NCBI RefSeq assembly: GCF_050613185.1
Contig: NZ_CP192511.1
Location: forward strand, 1,488,001-1,552,000
DNA from: Chelonobacter sp050613185
GTDB lineage: Bacteria; Pseudomonadota; Gammaproteobacteria; Enterobacterales; Pasteurellaceae
Reading direction: 5' to 3'
Length of the DNA stretch: 64,000 bases
Shown: positions 9,169 through 17,322 of the stretch, one piece after another
Position numbering within the stretch: the first letter of the stretch is position 1
Layout: each line of letters opens with the position of its first letter
Translations under genes and position numbers: made by a program
Notes under the pieces: model-generated
What the model was told of the DNA's origin: nothing
Database searches by the model: none
Seen by the model: the letters and a program-made list of their open reading frames with translations, nothing else

Positions 9169-9861
9169 TTAGCCTTTCATTTTACCCGGTAAAACCCCTT
9201 GAAACAGCTCGCGGCTTTTCAGGGGTTGGCTGCCGATGTAGGGTTTGAGGGCAATGCGGGTGAAGCGTTTTGCCGCTTGCAGAATGTGTTTCTGTTCAAA
9301 TTCCAACGCCGCAAATGCCAACAGTTCGTCGCCGTAAAAGGTTTGATTGTTTTTGATTAACGAAGCGATAAAGCCTTGCTCGGCGCGATATTGATAGCTC
9401 ATCTCCGGCGCAACCGGCAAGCCCGAACCGGCGCAATGCAAAAAATCCACACCGTAGCCTAATGTTTGCAACAGCTGAAATTCAAATTTACGCAATGGCG
9501 GTTCGACTTGCTGTTGATTGAGCGCAAGTGCGGTCAGGCAAGCGAGATAATCTTGAAACAGTTGCGGATAAGCGGTTTCGTTTTCAATCACCCGGCAAAT
9601 TAACTCATTGATGTAAAAGGCACTGTAAAGTGCGGTATGCTGCAACGGCAACGCCAGCGAAGCGGCTTCGGCTTTGGTCAGGATTTTCAGCCCGCCGCGT
9701 CCCGACCAACGCAACAGTAATGGCGTGAACGGTTGCAGCAGGCTTTTCAGCGTCGAGCGTTTGGCGCGCGCGCCTTTTGCCAGCACGGTCAAACGCCCGC
9801 TCTCTTCGGTGAAAAGATCGACCAACAGACTGGTTTCGTTATAGGGTCTGCGGTGCAACAC
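9169..9861 (-). CDS. recO: DNA repair protein RecO
   Basis: RecO acts with RecF and RecR to load RecA on SSB-coated single-stranded DNA. The N-terminal OB-fold (FTEESGRLTVLAKGARAKRS) and the helical domain with QPFTPLLLRWSGRGG and the C-terminal ALKPYIGSQPLKSREL are plain. The coordinates use the first conventional start, a GTG at 9861, but matching sequence continues upstream as IIETWQRGF before VLHRRPYNETS, as in other RecO proteins. No ATG, GTG or TTG is in frame there; an ATT at 9888 or ATC at 9885 may be the true start. The gene ends nearly end to end with putP. Confidence 0.9.
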   Translation of the reverse strand: MLHRRPYNETSLLVDLFTEESGRLTVLAKGARAKRSTLKSLLQPFTPLLLRWSGRGGLKILTKAEAASLALPLQHTALYSAFYINELICRVIENETAYPQLFQDYLACLTALALNQQQVEPPLRKFEFQLLQTLGYGVDFLHCAGSGLPVAPEMSYQYRAEQGFIASLIKNNQTFYGDELLAFAALEFEQKHILQAAKRFTRIALKPYIGSQPLKSRELFQGVLPGKMKG

Positions 9862-9969
9862 AAACCCGCGCTGCCATGTTTCGATAATATTTTGCCCTTT
9901 GTGGTGGAAGTCGGGGGGATTCTACTAAAAAGTGCGGTTAAGTAAAATGCGAATCAAGTCGAAATTCAC

Positions 9970-11037
9970 TTAATATTCGACCTTAATTAAAGCTTTTTCG
10001 TGAATCGAACGTTTGGCGGCAACGGCGACGCAGACCGCACGCATTGGGCTGTGGTTTAATACGCTGGCTTGTTGCTGCCGGAGGTGGTTTATCACGCTTA
10101 AGGCTTCGATTTCAACGGCACGGCTTAACCAAAAAGGGCACAGCCCATTGATTTGATTATATTTTTGTATGCTTTTGCCGTTTTCGCGCATCGAGAGATC
10201 AGCCTCGAATTCATCGTATAGATTAAACTGCCGGCGATGTCCGTCGGCAAAGGAGAGTGTCAGGGTCGAGGTGAAAAAATTCACCACCAGTGATCCCAGT
10301 TCGCCGTGAATCGCAATGCCCCATTCATGTAAGCGGTAGGCGGTGCCCATTTCCAACGAACCGAATACGCCGCTTTTAAATTGCATTAGCAATTGGATAA
10401 TATCGTGATTGTCCGGCGTGTCGGGATGGGCGCGATTGCTGGATTGGGCATAGACCGAATCGACTTCGCCCAATAGCCAGCACAGCAAATCCAGTTCATG
10501 GATTTCATGTAATAACTTGCCGCCGGTGAGGTTGATATCGTTTTTCCACCAATCTTTATCGCGTGCCGAATCAATCCACCGCTGGCGGTTGGCGCGCGCA
10601 ACGGTGATTTTGCCCAAGGCATTTTCGTCGATCAGCTGTTTTGCTTTCAGCAAGCCGGGCAGCGTACGCAAGACATGACCGATAAATACCGGCTGTTTGA
10701 CTTGCTCGGCGTGTTGTAAAATGCGCCGGCAATCCTCGATCCGGGTTGCAAACGGGGTTTCGATAAATACCGCACTTCCTGCATTTAATGCCGCTTCGGC
10801 AACGGCGCGATGTGCCGAATTGTAAGTGGCGATCAGCACCAGATCAAGGTGTTGGCTTGCCAACATGTCTTCACAGTTCAGGTAAGCATTACAGGTTAAT
10901 TTGTCGGCTAAATTAGCGGCTAATTGGTGGTTGATGTCGGTCACGCCGACGATTTTTGCACCGCACTGCTGAAATGCCAACGCCAGTTGCTGCCCAAAAA
11001 ATCCGCAACCGACCAAAGCGATGTTAAGGGTGTTCAT
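9970..11037 (-). CDS. Gfo/Idh/MocA family oxidoreductase with altered EKP motif
   Basis: A 355-residue NAD(P)-dependent dehydrogenase-like protein: Rossmann fold at the N-terminus (ALVGCGFFGQQ) and the Gfo/Idh/MocA C-terminal domain with LLHEIHELD, containing the family's active-site histidine and aspartate. The usual Glu-Lys-Pro motif reads Glu93-Thr94-Pro95 (FIETPFA), so the lysine that normally assists hydride transfer is missing. The paralogue at 17323 keeps EKP. The gene begins 4 bp after the GntR regulator gene and should be co-transcribed with it. The substrate is unknown, probably a sugar or polyol linked to the nearby ABC transporter. Confidence 0.85.
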   Translation of the reverse strand: MNTLNIALVGCGFFGQQLALAFQQCGAKIVGVTDINHQLAANLADKLTCNAYLNCEDMLASQHLDLVLIATYNSAHRAVAEAALNAGSAVFIETPFATRIEDCRRILQHAEQVKQPVFIGHVLRTLPGLLKAKQLIDENALGKITVARANRQRWIDSARDKDWWKNDINLTGGKLLHEIHELDLLCWLLGEVDSVYAQSSNRAHPDTPDNHDIIQLLMQFKSGVFGSLEMGTAYRLHEWGIAIHGELGSLVVNFFTSTLTLSFADGHRRQFNLYDEFEADLSMRENGKSIQKYNQINGLCPFWLSRAVEIEALSVINHLRQQQASVLNHSPMRAVCVAVAAKRSIHEKALIKVEY

Positions 11038-11041
11038 ATGC

Positions 11042-11743
11042 TTATGCTTCCTTTGTGGTTAAACGTTGTCTGATTCGTTGAAAGTAAACCAAAATGGCGT
11101 GTTGCACTCTTTCCAGATCGCGTGCTTCAATCGCATCCACCCATTCGCGGTATTGCATGGCGATCGTCGAAGCGGCAACGGTATTCGGTGGTAATTCATG
11201 TTCTAATAGCTGATAAATCTGCCAAAATGCGTCGAGATATTGCGACAGCAGATGATTTTCGACCGCTTGATAAACCAATAAATGAATTTGCCGCTCTTCT
11301 TCATCGGAAAAGGCGGCGACGCGGGCATTCGCTTCAATCGCGGCGACCAAACTTTGCAATTGCTCAACTTGTTGATCGCTGATTTTTGCCAGCGCAATCG
11401 GGGCAAAACCGTATTGGAGAATTTCACGCACATCAAGAATATCCAATAAGCATTTGATGTCGTTATGTAGGTGTAATTGCGCATGAAACGCCAGTCCGCG
11501 AATCATCGGCACTAAAGAAGACTCGCCGACAAAGGTTCCTATGCCGTGATGGATATCCAAAATATGCAATGCTTCCAATGACTTGATCGCTTCGCGTAAG
11601 CTGGAACGGCTTACGCCGAGCAATTCAATCAACTCATTTTCCGTGGGCATTAAATCGCCCGGCTTTAGCTGGTTGTCTAAAATCAGCTGCTTGATTTTTT
11701 CTTGTAGTGCTAAGGTTGCCGCTTTTTTGGTTAATTTTTTCAT
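11042..11743 (-). CDS. GntR family regulator, FadR/FCD subfamily
   Basis: A 233-residue regulator. Residues about 10-75 form a GntR winged helix (LKPGDLMPTENELIELLGVSRSSLREAI) and about 85-225 an all-helical FCD ligand domain with the acidic and histidine pattern expected for a metal-assisted carboxylate or sugar-acid ligand. It leads a two-gene transcript with the downstream Gfo/Idh/MocA gene. A 16-bp sequence upstream of its start recurs twice between the DMT transporter and ABC transporter genes, so it probably represses itself and the whole 10-18 kb set until the inducer appears. The inducer is not identifiable from sequence. Confidence 0.88.
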   Translation of the reverse strand: MKKLTKKAATLALQEKIKQLILDNQLKPGDLMPTENELIELLGVSRSSLREAIKSLEALHILDIHHGIGTFVGESSLVPMIRGLAFHAQLHLHNDIKCLLDILDVREILQYGFAPIALAKISDQQVEQLQSLVAAIEANARVAAFSDEEERQIHLLVYQAVENHLLSQYLDAFWQIYQLLEHELPPNTVAASTIAMQYREWVDAIEARDLERVQHAILVYFQRIRQRLTTKEA

Positions 11744-11775
11744 TTTCAGAAAATGTTCTATCGTTGGGATAGATA

Positions 11776-11791
11776 TATGATGTCTTATGTT
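11776..11791. promoter_or_regulatory. Candidate operator of the GntR regulator, copy 1
   Basis: TATGATGTCTTATGTT occurs here, 33 bp upstream of the GntR start, and exactly again at 12863-12878 and, inverted, at 12827-12842. Three identical 16-mers restricted to the promoters of one gene neighbourhood are best read as binding sites for the local regulator. That the FCD regulator is the binder is inference. Confidence 0.7.
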
Positions 11792-11865
11792 TATCGTCGA
11801 TATTAAAACATTTTATGTGCATTGTCAGGTTAATATTGCCACTGGTAGTAGAATAATCATCCGCT

Positions 11866-12762
11866 TTATCCCTTTTGCTTTTTTAATGCGACGGCACAAC
11901 CGACGATCACAATGACGGCAGCGAGCATTTGATAAAAATTAAGCGTTTCGTCTAATAATAAATAAGCCATCACTGCCGCGGAAATCGGAACCAGCAATTG
12001 AATCATATTGAAAGCAACAATGCCTTGTTGCTGCATGATATAGAATGCCATGAGCATGCCGATCAGAATGCCGTAAATCCCTGACAACGCCAACCCGGAC
12101 AATAACCCTCCGCTCACGTGCCCAAGTTCAACAATTTTGCCGCTGTACACTGCGATAGATAAAAAAATCAAACCGGACAGCATTGCGGTCATGGCGCTGA
12201 TCACCAGGGTATGCAAGTGTTTGGCGAGGCGTTTAACGATTAAATTTTGTAGGGATTGGATCAGGATTGCGATACTCAGGAAAATAGCGCCGCGAATAAA
12301 GTCGCTGCTGTTATCGTGGCGCCCGGCATAAAAAATGAATAAGAACGAACCGATTATTGCCGACAGCGCGCCAAGGTAAAAAGTGCGGTTTTTCAAGCGC
12401 TGCCGTTCATCGGCATAAAAAATTGCCGCAATAAAAATCGCAAGCGGCATGGCTAATACGCCAAAAATACTGCCGGTTAAGGCGGATGTTGCTTGGATTC
12501 CGTTGATAAAAAAGTACATATTGCCGCTCATAAATAGCGCTAACAAGAGCAAGCCGAGCATAAATTGCGGGGCTTTGCCTATTTTTTGCCATTCATGGCG
12601 AAATTTGAAGAGCACGATGAAGAGGAGGAATAGTCCGCCGGAGAGAAAACGAACCGCATTGTTATTGATGGTCTCAAACTGTAGGCTCATATAGCGCATA
12701 ATCGGAAATCCGATACCCATCAGCAGAACATAGACCATCGTAAATAGAGAAGGTGCGATCAT
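11866..12762 (-). CDS. DMT superfamily (EamA) transporter
   Basis: A 298-residue inner-membrane protein with ten predicted membrane segments arranged as two EamA repeats (for example IIGSFLFIFYAGRH between them and LLVPISAAVMAYLLLDETLNF in the second). Family members export or exchange amino acids, sugars or metabolites. Its promoter region is shared, divergently, with the ABC transporter operon and contains two of the three candidate GntR operators and a possible CRP site, which ties it to the same pathway. Substrate cannot be inferred; export of an excess intermediate or toxic sugar derivative is plausible. Confidence 0.8.
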   Translation of the reverse strand: MIAPSLFTMVYVLLMGIGFPIMRYMSLQFETINNNAVRFLSGGLFLLFIVLFKFRHEWQKIGKAPQFMLGLLLLALFMSGNMYFFINGIQATSALTGSIFGVLAMPLAIFIAAIFYADERQRLKNRTFYLGALSAIIGSFLFIFYAGRHDNSSDFIRGAIFLSIAILIQSLQNLIVKRLAKHLHTLVISAMTAMLSGLIFLSIAVYSGKIVELGHVSGGLLSGLALSGIYGILIGMLMAFYIMQQQGIVAFNMIQLLVPISAAVMAYLLLDETLNFYQMLAAVIVIVGCAVALKKQKG

Positions 12763-12798
12763 CGGGGCCTCAAATTATTTGCAATCAATTGTTAAAAT

Positions 12799-12814
12799 TG
12801 TGATCGAGATCGTT
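12799..12814. promoter_or_regulatory. Possible CRP site in the divergent promoter region
   Basis: TGTGATCGAGATCGTT has a perfect left half (TGTGA) and a right half TCGTT that matches TCACA at only part of its positions. It lies between the EamA gene and the ABC transporter operon next to the repeated operators, where catabolite control would be expected. Confidence 0.4.
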
Positions 12815-12826
12815 TTATTTTTCGCT

Positions 12827-12878
12827 AACATAAGACATCATATGTCTAAGCAAATTTAGATGTATGATGTCTTATGTT
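12827..12878. promoter_or_regulatory. Inverted pair of candidate GntR operators (copies 2 and 3)
   Basis: AACATAAGACATCATA at 12827-12842 and TATGATGTCTTATGTT at 12863-12878 are exact reverse complements separated by 20 bp. They lie between divergent transcripts, 65 bp upstream of the EamA start and 75 bp upstream of the ABC ATPase start. The arrangement suits one repressor controlling both directions, possibly by cooperative or looped binding. The ATG inside copy 3 is in frame with the ATPase gene but is not a plausible start. Confidence 0.72.
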
Positions 12879-12953
12879 TTTGGATTTATCTTAAACCATC
12901 TTTCTGCTTTTGTCAGAAAAAGAGTGAATAAATACACGAATAAAGGAAACCCA

Positions 12954-14054
12954 ATGGCAACGCTAGCATTAAATCATATTTACAAACGTTATAACAACGG
13001 TTTTGAGGCGGTACAGGATTTCAACTTGGAAGTCGCTGATAAAGAATTTATTGCATTAGTCGGTCCTTCCGGTTGCGGTAAGTCGACGACTTTGCGCATG
13101 ATTGCCGGTTTGGAAGATATTTCCGAAGGTGAATTTTATATCGATGATCGCTTGGTTAATGCAGTCGAAGCCAAAGATCGCGATATCGCGATGGTGTTTC
13201 AATCCTATGCGCTGTATCCGCATATGAGTGTCTACGACAACATGGCGTTTGCATTGAAGTTGCGCAAAATGTCGAAAGCGGAGATTGATCGCAAAGTGAG
13301 AGAAGCCGCCGCCATTTTGGGCTTAGAGCAATTACTGGATCGCAAACCGAAAGCCTTGTCCGGCGGACAGCGGCAACGGGTTGCCCTTGGGCGGACGATT
13401 GTACGTTCGCCGAAAGTGTTTTTAATGGATGAGCCGTTGTCCAATCTGGATGCCAAGCTGCGCAGCAATATGCGCGCGGAAATTATCCGCATTCATAAAC
13501 AACTGAACGCCACCACGGTGTATGTCACCCACGATCAAACCGAAGCGATGACGATGGCGGATCGGATTGTGGTGATGAACGCCGGGGTGGTGAAACAAAT
13601 CGGTTCGCCGAAAGCGATTTACGATCATCCGGATAATCTGTTTGTTGCCGGCTTTATCGGCTCGCCGACCATGAATTTTATCCACGGCAAAATCGAGGAT
13701 GGTTTTTTTATTACCGAAGATCATCAGCGTCTATGGATTCCGGAGGAGATATACCGACAGTTGAAAGCGCAAAGTGCGGTTGGTAAAGCGGTGATTCTCG
13801 GTATCCGTCCGGAAAATATTTCCAATGAACCGTTGCTGTTGGGCAGTTATCAAAAAGCGATGATAACCTCGCCGGTGCATGTCGCCGAACTGTTGGGGGC
13901 GGAATATATCGTACATACCGCCATCGGCAAGCAGGCGATTAAAGCGGTGGTACATTCGCGCCAGCAGATCAAAATGGACGAAAACATCAGTTTGGCGTTC
14001 GATATGAAACGGGCACATTTTTTTGATCCGCAAACCGAGCAATCGCTCTTATAA
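12954..14054 (+). CDS. ABC transporter ATP-binding protein, UgpC/MalK type
   Basis: A 366-residue ATPase of the carbohydrate uptake CUT1 type. Walker A is GPSGCGKSTT, the signature LSGGQRQRVALGR and Walker B VFLMDEPLSNLDAK, followed by the TOBE-containing regulatory C-terminal domain (GIRPENISNEP). The start at 12954 is preferred over an in-frame ATG at 12864 because AAAGGA lies about eight bases before it and the protein then begins MATLALNHIYKRY, as in relatives. It is the first gene of an operon with a binding lipoprotein, two permeases and a dehydrogenase. Confidence 0.93.
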   Translation: MATLALNHIYKRYNNGFEAVQDFNLEVADKEFIALVGPSGCGKSTTLRMIAGLEDISEGEFYIDDRLVNAVEAKDRDIAMVFQSYALYPHMSVYDNMAFALKLRKMSKAEIDRKVREAAAILGLEQLLDRKPKALSGGQRQRVALGRTIVRSPKVFLMDEPLSNLDAKLRSNMRAEIIRIHKQLNATTVYVTHDQTEAMTMADRIVVMNAGVVKQIGSPKAIYDHPDNLFVAGFIGSPTMNFIHGKIEDGFFITEDHQRLWIPEEIYRQLKAQSAVGKAVILGIRPENISNEPLLLGSYQKAMITSPVHVAELLGAEYIVHTAIGKQAIKAVVHSRQQIKMDENISLAFDMKRAHFFDPQTEQSLL

Positions 14055-14085
14055 CCAATCATGATTTATTGATAAGGAGTATTTT

Positions 14086-15441
14086 ATGAGATTCAGAAAA
14101 ATCATCACGGCAGCTGCTTCGGTTGTGCTTGCCGCCTTTATGTTAAGCGCTTGCGACGATAACAAAACCGCAGCCGGCGACAGTGCGGCGCCGATGGCAA
14201 ACAATGGCGAATTGGCGGGTAATATCACGGTGTGGCATTCGTTCACCCAAGGCCCGCGTTTGGAAGTGATTCAAGCGGCGGCGAATGATTTTATGCAGCA
14301 ACATCCGCAAGTCAAAATCAAGATCGAAACCTTTTCTTGGAATGACTTCTATACCAAATGGACCACCGGTCTGGCTTCCGGCAATGTGCCGGATATGAGT
14401 ACCGCACTGCCGAATCAGGTGGTGGAAATGATCAATGTCGGTGCGTTGCAGCCGGTAAACGATTTAATCGACACCATCGGACGGGACAAGTTTTCTGCGG
14501 CGGCGATTAACGAAGGCACGCTTGAGAATCATAACTACTCGATTCCACTCTATTCGCACGCACAGGTAATGTGGATTCGTAAGGACTTGTTAGCACAAAA
14601 CAATCTGCAAGTTCCGCGCACTTGGGATGAGCTCTATCATGCCGCCAAAACCTTGACCAAAGACGGCGTGTATGGGCTGTCGGTGCCGATGGGAACGAAT
14701 GATTTTATGGCAACCCGCTTCCTGAATTTTTATGTCAAAAGTGGCGGCGGTAGTTTATTAACGCCTGAATTGAAAGTGGATTTGACCAGTCCGCTGGTGC
14801 AAGACGGGATCAAATATTGGGTGAAAATGTATCATGAAACCTCGCCGAAAGATTCGATTAATTACAATGTGTTGCAACAGGCAACGCTGTATTATCAAGG
14901 CAGAACCGCATTTGATTTCAATTCCGGCTTCCAAATCGGCGGCGTTCGGGCGAATTCACCGCAATTATTAGGCGAGATCGACGCTTATCCAATCCCGAAA
15001 ATCAATGCAGGCGATCCGGATTACGGCATTGAAACCTCCAATATTCCACTGGTCGTTTGGAAAAACAGTAAACATCCCGAAATCAGCAAGGCCTTTATCG
15101 AAACCTTGTATCAAAAAGATCGTTATATCCAGTTCCTAAGCTCGGTGCCGGTCGGCATGCTGCCGGCGATCAGCGGAATTTCGGATGATCCGGCGTACAA
15201 AGACAATCCGATAATTAAACAGTTTGCCCATGCGGAACAGGTGATTGAAAGTGCGGTCAAAACCGGCACGGCAATCGGTTATGAACATGGGCCGAGCGTG
15301 CAGGGCGGTTTACTGACCAACCAACATATCATTGAAGCCATGTTCCAAGAGATTGTAACCCATGGTACGGATCCGATGGTGGCGGCACAAAAAGCAGAAA
15401 AACAACTCAATGAGCTGTTTGCCACGGTGACGGCACAATAG
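14086..15441 (+). CDS. Sugar ABC transporter substrate-binding lipoprotein (family 1)
   Basis: A 451-residue extracellular solute-binding protein. The N-terminus is a lipoprotein signal peptide ending LSAC with the modified cysteine at residue 23. The mature part opens with ITVWHSFTQGP, typical of the family 1 (MalE/UgpB-like) fold. It should be tethered outside the inner membrane and present sugar to the two permeases encoded next. The 101-bp gap to the first permease gene contains a strong UUCG hairpin, which may keep the binding-protein message abundant relative to the membrane genes. The ligand is not recognisable from sequence. Confidence 0.9.
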   Translation: MRFRKIITAAASVVLAAFMLSACDDNKTAAGDSAAPMANNGELAGNITVWHSFTQGPRLEVIQAAANDFMQQHPQVKIKIETFSWNDFYTKWTTGLASGNVPDMSTALPNQVVEMINVGALQPVNDLIDTIGRDKFSAAAINEGTLENHNYSIPLYSHAQVMWIRKDLLAQNNLQVPRTWDELYHAAKTLTKDGVYGLSVPMGTNDFMATRFLNFYVKSGGGSLLTPELKVDLTSPLVQDGIKYWVKMYHETSPKDSINYNVLQQATLYYQGRTAFDFNSGFQIGGVRANSPQLLGEIDAYPIPKINAGDPDYGIETSNIPLVVWKNSKHPEISKAFIETLYQKDRYIQFLSSVPVGMLPAISGISDDPAYKDNPIIKQFAHAEQVIESAVKTGTAIGYEHGPSVQGGLLTNQHIIEAMFQEIVTHGTDPMVAAQKAEKQLNELFATVTAQ

Positions 15442-15453
15442 ACGCTCCGGGGA

Positions 15454-15475
15454 GGGGCGGGCTTCGGTCTGCTCC
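15454..15475 (+). promoter_or_regulatory. UUCG-tetraloop hairpin between binding-protein and permease genes
   Basis: A nine-pair stem (15454-15462 with 15467-15475, with three G-U pairs) is closed by the exceptionally stable loop TTCG. No T-run follows, so it is more likely a transcript-stabilising or processing structure, as known between malE and malF, than a terminator. Confidence 0.6.
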
Positions 15476-15542
15476 AACCCACCTTCATCACCGTTCCTTA
15501 ATCTGATTTCCAGTCCTAACGTGACAGGAAAGGGGGCTACTT

Positions 15543-16421
15543 ATGTTTCAAAAAAGCTACACACGCTGGATCTTTGTGCTGCCGGCAATGATTGTAGTTT
15601 CGGCACTGTTTGTTTATCCGTTTCTCTCCAGTATTTTTTATAGTTTCACCAATAAAAATCTGGTAATGCCGTCCTATACCTTTGTCGGTTTTGCTAACTA
15701 TAGCGCAGTATTGAATGATCCCAATTTTTGGTGGGCATTTCTCAATTCGATTAAATGGACGGTGTTGTCGCTGGTCGGGCAAGTATTAATGGGTTTTGCA
15801 CTGGCAATGGCATTACATCGTATCCGTCATTTGCAATGGCTATACAAAATTTTGCTGATTATTCCGTGGGCGTTCCCGACCATTGTCATCGCCTTTTCTT
15901 GGCAGTGGATTTTAAACGGCGTTTACGGCTATTTGCCGAATATGATCGTCAAGCTGGGTTTGATGGATATTGCGCCGAATTTCCTCTCCGACAGCACTTG
16001 GGCATTCGTCAGCTTGGTTTTTATCAATATTTGGTTCGGCGCACCGTTGATTATGGTGAATGTGCTTTCTGCGCTGCAAACCGTGCCGGCAGAGCAGTAT
16101 GAAGCGGCAAAAATCGACGGCGCCAATGCTTGGCAGGTATTCCGCCATATCACGCTGCCGCATATCAAAGTGGTGATCGGTTTATTGGTGGTGCTGAGAA
16201 CGGTGTGGGTGTTCAACAACTTCGACATCATCTATTTAATCACCGGCGGCGGTCCTGCCAATTCCACCATGACCTTACCGATTTACGCCTACAACATGGG
16301 CTGGGGCACCAAACTGTTAGGGCGTTCTTCCGCCGTCACCGTGCTGCTGTTTATCTTCCTGCTGTTAATTTGCTTTATCTATTTCAAAGTGATTAACCGT
16401 TGGGAAAAAGAGGGGGAATAA
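15543..16421 (+). CDS. Sugar ABC transporter permease, MalF type
   Basis: A 292-residue inner-membrane permease with six membrane segments. The cytoplasmic EAA loop that docks the ATPase is visible as EQYEAAKIDGANAWQVF followed by ITLPHIK. Preceded by an AGGAAAGGGGG-like ribosome site. It forms a heterodimer with the MalG-type permease whose gene starts 3 bp after this one ends. Together with the UgpC-type ATPase and the lipoprotein it makes a complete CUT1 importer. Confidence 0.92.
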   Translation: MFQKSYTRWIFVLPAMIVVSALFVYPFLSSIFYSFTNKNLVMPSYTFVGFANYSAVLNDPNFWWAFLNSIKWTVLSLVGQVLMGFALAMALHRIRHLQWLYKILLIIPWAFPTIVIAFSWQWILNGVYGYLPNMIVKLGLMDIAPNFLSDSTWAFVSLVFINIWFGAPLIMVNVLSALQTVPAEQYEAAKIDGANAWQVFRHITLPHIKVVIGLLVVLRTVWVFNNFDIIYLITGGGPANSTMTLPIYAYNMGWGTKLLGRSSAVTVLLFIFLLLICFIYFKVINRWEKEGE

Positions 16422-16424
16422 GCA

Positions 16425-17258
16425 ATGAAAAAGAAAAAATCAATTTTAGGCGATCTGTTGTCGCACGCGTTCTTGGCGGTTTCAACCCTCGTCGCGATTT
16501 TCCCGTTAGTCTGGATTGTGATTTCCTCGATTAAAGGCAAAGGCGAGCTCACCGGCGATCCGACCCGTTTCTGGCCGAAAGTGCTGACCTTGGATTACTT
16601 CGATAATGTCATTAATAACCTAAATTTTGCCGTCAATATTAAAAACAGCTTGTTTATCGCGCTGGTGACCACCTTGATTGCGATTATTATCTCCTCGATG
16701 GCAGCATACGGCATTGTGCGCTTTTTCCCGAAACTGGGCGCGATTATGTCGAAATTATTGGTGACAACCTATATTTTTCCGCCGATTTTGCTCGCCATTC
16801 CTTATTCGATTGCGATGGCGAAAGTCGGATTAACCAACACCACCACCGGGTTGATTATCGTCTATCTCTCGTTCAGCGTGCCGTATGCGGTTTGGCTGTT
16901 GGTCGGCTTTTTCCGTACCGTGCCGATTGAAATCGAAGAGGCGGCACGGATTGACGGGGCGAATAAATTTACCGTGTTTTTTAAAATCGTATTGCCGCTG
17001 GTGGCACCGGGCATTGTGGCAACCGCGATTTATACCTTTATCAATGCGTGGAACGAGTTCTTGTATGCCCTGATTTTGGTCAATGACACCAGCAAAATGA
17101 CGGTTGCGGTCGCTTTGCGCTCGCTGAACGGCGCGGAAATTCTCGATTGGGGCGACATGATGGCGGCGTCGGTATTAGTCGTTGTGCCGTCGGTGCTGTT
17201 CTTCTGCTTTATTCAAAACAAAATCGCCGGAGGCTTATCGGAAGGTTCGGTCAAGTAA
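16425..17258 (+). CDS. Sugar ABC transporter permease, MalG type
   Basis: A 277-residue inner-membrane permease with six membrane segments and the EAA loop EIEEAARIDGANKFTVF followed by IVLPLVAPG. It is the second half of the CUT1 permease dimer. The gene starts 3 bp after the MalF-type gene, with GGGGG just inside the end of that gene serving as ribosome site. A 64-bp A+T-rich gap separates it from the dehydrogenase that closes the operon. Confidence 0.92.
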   Translation: MKKKKSILGDLLSHAFLAVSTLVAIFPLVWIVISSIKGKGELTGDPTRFWPKVLTLDYFDNVINNLNFAVNIKNSLFIALVTTLIAIIISSMAAYGIVRFFPKLGAIMSKLLVTTYIFPPILLAIPYSIAMAKVGLTNTTTGLIIVYLSFSVPYAVWLLVGFFRTVPIEIEEAARIDGANKFTVFFKIVLPLVAPGIVATAIYTFINAWNEFLYALILVNDTSKMTVAVALRSLNGAEILDWGDMMAASVLVVVPSVLFFCFIQNKIAGGLSEGSVK

Positions 17259-17322
17259 ATGTTAGCTGTATTAAATTTAAAAACAGTAGGTTAAATATAT
17301 TCTTAATATTAGGAGAAAGAAA

